Source: an uncultured Oscillospiraceae bacterium (GTDB taxonomy: Bacteria; Bacillota; Clostridia; Oscillospirales; Oscillospiraceae). Taken from it: 7,004 nt of DNA. The DNA lies in the NCBI GenBank assembly GCA_934597535.1, contig CAKTRT010000037.1, positions 1 through 7,004 on the forward strand, given 5' to 3'. The notes beneath the pieces were generated by a model. The model was given only the letters and a program-made list of their open reading frames with translations, was not told the DNA's origin and did no database searches. Below are positions 4,295 through 7,004 of this stretch, in pieces (positions within the stretch are counted from its first letter, which is position 1; the number at the start of each line of letters is the position of its first letter). The position numbers were made by a program, and so were the translations under genes.

Positions 4295-6133
4295 ATGCAG
4301 AACAATAAGCTTCGCAATGTTGCCATCATCGCCCACGTTGACCACGGCAAGACCACGCTCGTCGATGAAATGCTCAAGCAGGGCGGCGTGTACCGCGAAA
4401 ATCAGGAGGTCGTCGATCGCGTGATGGATTCCGGCGATCTGGAGCGTGAGCGCGGCATCACGATCCTCGCCAAGAACACCGCCATCCGTTACGGCGATAC
4501 CAAGATCAACATTGTCGATACCCCGGGCCACGCCGACTTCGGCGGCGAGGTGGAGCGTATCCTCAAGATGGTCAACGGCGTCATCCTGCTCGTCGATGCC
4601 GCGGAGGGTCCCATGCCGCAGACGCGCTTTGTCCTCTCCCGCGCGCTGGAGCTGGGGCACCGCGTTATCGTCGTTGTCAACAAGATCGACCGCCCCGACC
4701 AGCGCATCCACGAGGTCGTGGACGAGGTGCTCGAGCTTCTGATGGATCTCGACGCCACGCCTGAGCAGCTCGACTCCCCGATGCTGTTCTGCTCCGGACG
4801 CAACGGTACGGCCTCCTACTCGCCCGATGTGGCGGGCACGGATCTAAAGCCCCTGTTCGACACGATCCTTGAGTATATCCCGGCGCCGGAGGCCGATGTG
4901 GACGCACCGTTCCAGATGCTCGTCTCCTCCATCGACTATAACGAGTACGTCGGCCGTATGGCCATCGGCCGCATCGAGCGCGGCACGCTCCGGCAGAATC
5001 AGGAGATCGCCGTATGCAACTACCACGATCCTGATGCCGCGCCGAAGAAGGCCAAGGCCGTCTCCATGTATGAGTTTGAGGGCCTTGCCAAAAACCCCGT
5101 CACCGAGTCCACCGCGGGCAACATCATCTGCCTGTCCGGCATCGGCGATATCACGATCGGCGATACCATCTGCGCGCCGGACTGCATCGAGCCGCTGCCG
5201 TTCGTCAAGATCTCGGCGCCCACGATGGAGATGACCTTCTCCATCAACGATTCTCCCTTTGCCGGGCGCGAGGGCAAGTTCGTCACCTCCCGCCAGCTGC
5301 GCGAGCGCCTCTACCGAGAGACGCTCAAGGACGTTTCGCTCCGTGTCACCGAGCTCGAGGGCTCGATGGATGCGTTCAACGTCGCGGGCCGCGGCGAAAT
5401 GTCGCTGTCCATTCTGATCGAGACCATGCGCCGCGAGGGCTACGAGTTTCAGGTCTCGCCCCCGCGCGTCCTGTATCAGACGATCGACGGCAAGAAGTGC
5501 GAGCCCATCGAACGCCTTGTGTGCGACGTGCCGCAGGACTATGTCGGCGCGGTCATCGAAAAGCTCGGCTCCCGCAAGGGCGACCTTGCCGAGATGACGC
5601 CGATGGGCAGCCGCATGAAGCTCGAATTTCTCATCCCCGCGCGCGGCCTGTTCGGCTACCGCAACGAATTCCTCACCGACACCAAGGGCGAGGGCATCAT
5701 GGCGAGCGTGTTTGACTCCTACGCCCCCTTCAAGGGCGAGCTCGCCCGCCGCAGCACCGGCTCTCTCGTCGCGTCCGAGGCAGGCACGTCCATCACCTAT
5801 GGCCTGTTCAACGCGCAGGAGCGCGGCGTGCTGTTCATCGGCGCGGGCGTCGATGTGTACGAGGGCATGGTCGTCGGCCAGTCCCCCAAGCAGGAGGACA
5901 TCACGGTCAACGTCTGCAAGAAGAAGCAGCTGACGAACATGCGCGCTTCCGGCTCGGACGATGCCCTGCGCCTTGTCCCGCCCAAGCAGATGAGCCTGGA
6001 GCAGTGCCTTGAGTTCCTCGCTGACGACGAGCTGCTTGAGGTCACGCCCAAGAACCTGCGCATCCGCAAGACGATCCTCAACAAAGAGCTGCGCATGAAG
6101 GCCACCCACGGCAACAAAAAGGTTTTGCAGTAA
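4295..6133 (+). CDS. typA: Translational GTPase TypA/BipA
   Basis: A complete 612-residue ribosome-associated GTPase of the EF-G/LepA class, which in other bacteria helps large-subunit assembly and growth in cold or stress. In order: the GTP-binding domain (1-about 200) with AHVDHGKT (13-20, P loop), RGITI (53-57, switch I, with the key Thr56), DTPGH (75-79, switch II with catalytic His79), NKID (129-132, guanine specificity) and CSGRNG (166-171, fifth GTP box, where SA-type sequences are usual); a beta-barrel domain II (about 205-300) with GRIERG (225-230); EF-G-like domains III and V (about 305-390 and 400-480) with GRGEMSLSILIETMRREG (365-382); and the TypA-specific C-terminal domain (about 485-612) with KKKQLTNMRASGSDDAL (542-558), a basic loop that contacts the ribosomal A-site region in known structures. 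Length matches the family. The start is fixed by AAGGAGA nine bases upstream. It is monocistronic, with a promoter at 4196-4224 and a terminator at 6145-6180. Confidence 0.97.
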   Translation: MQNNKLRNVAIIAHVDHGKTTLVDEMLKQGGVYRENQEVVDRVMDSGDLERERGITILAKNTAIRYGDTKINIVDTPGHADFGGEVERILKMVNGVILLVDAAEGPMPQTRFVLSRALELGHRVIVVVNKIDRPDQRIHEVVDEVLELLMDLDATPEQLDSPMLFCSGRNGTASYSPDVAGTDLKPLFDTILEYIPAPEADVDAPFQMLVSSIDYNEYVGRMAIGRIERGTLRQNQEIAVCNYHDPDAAPKKAKAVSMYEFEGLAKNPVTESTAGNIICLSGIGDITIGDTICAPDCIEPLPFVKISAPTMEMTFSINDSPFAGREGKFVTSRQLRERLYRETLKDVSLRVTELEGSMDAFNVAGRGEMSLSILIETMRREGYEFQVSPPRVLYQTIDGKKCEPIERLVCDVPQDYVGAVIEKLGSRKGDLAEMTPMGSRMKLEFLIPARGLFGYRNEFLTDTKGEGIMASVFDSYAPFKGELARRSTGSLVASEAGTSITYGLFNAQERGVLFIGAGVDVYEGMVVGQSPKQEDITVNVCKKKQLTNMRASGSDDALRLVPPKQMSLEQCLEFLADDELLEVTPKNLRIRKTILNKELRMKATHGNKKVLQ

Positions 6134-6144
6134 TGCAGATAGAG

Positions 6145-6180
6145 AAGCGACGGCTGAAAAAGCCGTCGCTTTTTGATTTT
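6145..6180 (+). terminator. Intrinsic terminator of typA
   Basis: AAGCGACGGCT (6145-6155) and AGCCGTCGCTT (6161-6171) form a perfect 11-bp stem with loop GAAAA. It is followed by TTTTGATTTT and sits 11 bases past the typA stop. Confidence 0.95.
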
Positions 6181-6460
6181 CTGCACGAAAGTGCGGGGGG
6201 AGGGCAGCGCCGATGGCGCTGCACGGGGCAAAGGGGGAGATTCTCTTTCAAAAGAGAACCTCCCCCTTTGGAACCCCCAAGAGAAAGGCAGGGGGCGTTT
6301 CGACTTCGCCCCCTGCACCCCCTAACGACCAAAAGGGAGGGGCCTTGCCCCTCCTTTTTGGATTATCCACCCCGTGGCACTTCCGGTAAGCACTGCGCCT
6401 ACCTGAGATGATGCCGTACCGGTAGTGCCTGCCCGGGCGGCATTGCTTCGCTCGCCGCAT
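6181..6460. repeat. Array of consecutive hairpins; probable interspersed palindromic repeat element
   Basis: No believable gene lies in this stretch between the typA terminator and the XRE gene's terminator. Instead it is nearly tiled by inverted repeats: 6181-6196 (GCAC-GAAA-GTGC, a GNRA-type loop); 6204-6222 (perfect 8 bp); 6229-6270 (11 bp, one mismatch, then 8 bp more with a tiny loop); 6288-6316 (perfect 10 bp, loop 9); 6329-6361 (15 bp with one G-T pair, loop 3); 6376-6429 (13 bp with one mismatch, 28-base loop); and 6437-6458 (5 bp outer, with inner GC-TTC-GC). The stems favour G runs paired with C runs. Such G/C-tract hairpin clusters in convergent gaps resemble REP/BIME-like or small non-autonomous elements of Oscillospiraceae genomes. 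No clear target-site duplication was found at the ends, so its borders are approximate. Confidence 0.65.
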
Positions 6461-6465
6461 AACAA

Positions 6466-6491
6466 AAAACGACCGCAGTGGCGGTCGTTTT
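6466..6491 (-). terminator. Intrinsic terminator of the XRE regulator gene
   Basis: AAAACGACCGC (6466-6476) and GCGGTCGTTTT (6481-6491) form a perfect 11-bp stem with a four-base loop. On the minus strand the stem runs into TTTTTTG. The first two bases of the gene's stop codon (6490-6492) lie inside the stem, so gene end and terminator overlap. The long A/T flanks make it able to act in both directions. Confidence 0.9.
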
Positions 6492-6732
6492 ATTTTAATT
6501 CCTGTTCGAGATCGTGGAAGTATTCGGGGCAGAAAAATTCATCGACGGTGATATTCAGGCCGTCGCATAGCTTTTTGACCGTTGCGACGGTCGTCGTGTG
6601 GTTTCGGCCGCTCATAATGTTATTAAGCGTGGATTGCGTGACGCCGCTGAGGATGCTCAAGCGGTTGATCGAGATACTTCGTTCTTCGCACAGCGCCAAA
6701 ATGCGCCGCCGCACGGCTTCGCCCACTGTCAT
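6490..6732 (-). CDS. XRE-family helix-turn-helix transcriptional regulator (short)
   Basis: An 80-residue protein that is nearly all one lambda-repressor-type DNA-binding domain. The helix-turn-helix is at INRLSILSGVTQSTLNNIMSG (22-42), with NRLSILSG as the first helix of the motif and QSTLNNIMS as the recognition helix. The family's next part, TTTVATVKKLCDGLNITVDEFF (46-67), is the usual four-helix end. There is no sensor or dimer domain beyond a short tail FHDLEQELK, so it is either a constitutive dimeric repressor or needs a partner. ATG at 6732 gives the typical MTVGEAV start; a GTG at 6741 would add three residues. The ribosome binding site is weak for either (GGGGTGG region), unlike the strong sites of its neighbours. 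It is divergent to the 50-aa gene and shares an intergenic region with repeated GGGTTAA motifs that it may bind. Its own promoter was not clear. Confidence 0.88.
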   Translation of the reverse strand: MTVGEAVRRRILALCEERSISINRLSILSGVTQSTLNNIMSGRNHTTTVATVKKLCDGLNITVDEFFCPEYFHDLEQELK

Positions 6733-6776
6733 CACGACCACCCCGCTTTCTTTTCATAAAGAATATCGTTTTCCTC

Positions 6777-6806
6777 TTGAAAAGATTAACTCTTTTGGGT
6801 TAAAAT
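6777..6806 (+). promoter_or_regulatory. Promoter of the 50-residue protein gene
   Basis: TTGAAA (6777-6782, five of six) and TAAAAT (6801-6806, five of six) are 18 bases apart. Transcription would begin near 6813, just before the second GGGTTAA motif, with a leader of about 23 bases. Confidence 0.65.
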
Positions 6807-6822
6807 AACCGAAAAGGGTTAA
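6786..6822. promoter_or_regulatory. Likely operator: repeated GGGTTAA / TTAACC half-sites
   Basis: GGGTTAA occurs at 6797-6803 and again at 6816-6822, 19 bases apart or nearly two helical turns. Inverted partners lie between and before them: TAACC at 6806-6810 and TTAAC at 6786-6790. A larger quasi-palindrome, TTTTgGGTTAaaaTAACCgAAAA (6793-6815), covers the -10 box and predicted start. The position suits repression of the 50-aa gene, most simply by the divergent XRE protein. That link is inference. Confidence 0.6.
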
Positions 6823-6835
6823 GGAGGTGCCTGTA

Positions 6836-6988
6836 ATGACTGACTATCAGAAAATGTACACCACGCTATTCAACGCAGTGACCGATGCACTCGAAAAAAT
6901 GGAAGTGCAAAACTACGGTGACGCAAAAGAACTGCTTATCTCCGCTCAACAAAAGACAGAAGAGATCTATATCACAGCACAGAACTAA
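6836..6988 (+). CDS. 50-residue helical protein of unknown function
   Basis: A complete small gene, ATG at 6836 to TAA at 6986-6988, with a perfect AAGGAGGTG binding site (6821-6829) placed eight bases upstream of the ATG from GGAGG. The protein begins MTDYQKMYTTLFNAV and ends IYITAQN. It is predicted to be two amphipathic helices (about 3-24 and 28-47) joined by NYGD, with no signal peptide, membrane segment or cysteine. Hydrophobic positions spaced three to four apart suggest it packs against itself or a partner. I do not recognise a named family. It has its own promoter, overlapped by the candidate operator, and faces away from the XRE gene, so co-regulation by that protein is plausible. 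Codon use looks more A/T-rich than typA or the kinase gene, compatible with a more recently acquired module. Confidence 0.75.
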   Translation: MTDYQKMYTTLFNAVTDALEKMEVQNYGDAKELLISAQQKTEEIYITAQN

Positions 6989-7004
6989 AATAGAAGCAAT
7001 TCTG

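Noticed and set aside
4844..6109. A 421-codon open frame on the minus strand opposite typA
   Set aside because: It lies wholly inside typA, shows low-complexity Ala/Leu/Asp/Arg composition from reading GC-rich codons backwards, and has no matching binding site or known motif.
6133..6411. A 92-codon plus-strand frame through the hairpin array
   Set aside because: It begins inside the typA stop and crosses the typA terminator; its translation is only the palindromes read as Arg/Pro-rich protein, and it has no binding site.
6376..6460. A possible tRNA or riboswitch in the folded stretch left of the XRE gene
   Set aside because: The stems do not form a cloverleaf, there is no T-loop sequence or 3' CCA-type end, and I could match no known riboswitch core; the fold fits the hairpin array better.

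Overview
The window looks like chromosome of a GC-rich Gram-positive Clostridia member, probably of the Oscillospiraceae/Ruminococcaceae kind. By eye it is about 60% GC. Most genes have strong AAGGAG-type ribosome binding sites, two lipoproteins carry a classical L-T-A-C lipobox, intrinsic terminators are plentiful, and the PfkB kinase and small export protein resemble clostridial forms. The assignment comes from these features only; there is no rRNA or other marker to fix the species.

Layout. Position 1-360 (+) is the 3' end of cinA, which converges on a minus-strand block across a shared hairpin terminator. The block, read right to left, contains: a 26-residue Asn/Gln-rich peptide gene (4007-4087); a small multidrug-export-family membrane protein (3368-3859); a 222-aa lipoprotein with an acidic D-x-D-G-D-G loop (2561-3229); and a PfkB-family kinase (1477-2433) followed after 43 bases by a 331-aa glycine-rich lipoprotein (431-1426), the last two probably co-transcribed. 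Most of these units have their own visible promoter and terminator, so the block is a series of short transcripts rather than one operon. From a divergent control region at about 4090-4294, typA (bipA; ribosome-associated GTPase) runs rightwards at 4295-6133 and ends at a textbook terminator.

Right of typA is a 280-base non-coding stretch (6181-6460) made almost entirely of consecutive hairpins, lying between two convergent terminators; it looks like an interspersed palindromic repeat element. Beyond it sits a short XRE-family DNA-binding protein (6490-6732, minus). Divergent to it is a 50-aa helical protein (6836-6988, plus). The region between them carries a repeated GGGTTAA motif overlapping a good promoter, a likely operator. 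The bases here are noticeably richer in A+T than the rest of the window.

The genes do not form one pathway. cinA and typA are housekeeping genes, the PfkB/lipoprotein pair and the second lipoprotein look like envelope or metabolic accessory functions, and the XRE/50-aa pair looks like a self-contained regulatory module. No CRISPR array, rRNA, tRNA, transposase or integrase gene was seen. The most interesting items are the hairpin array, the XRE/small-protein module with its operator, the Asn/Gln-rich peptide, and the inverted repeat that fits inside the PfkB promoter.
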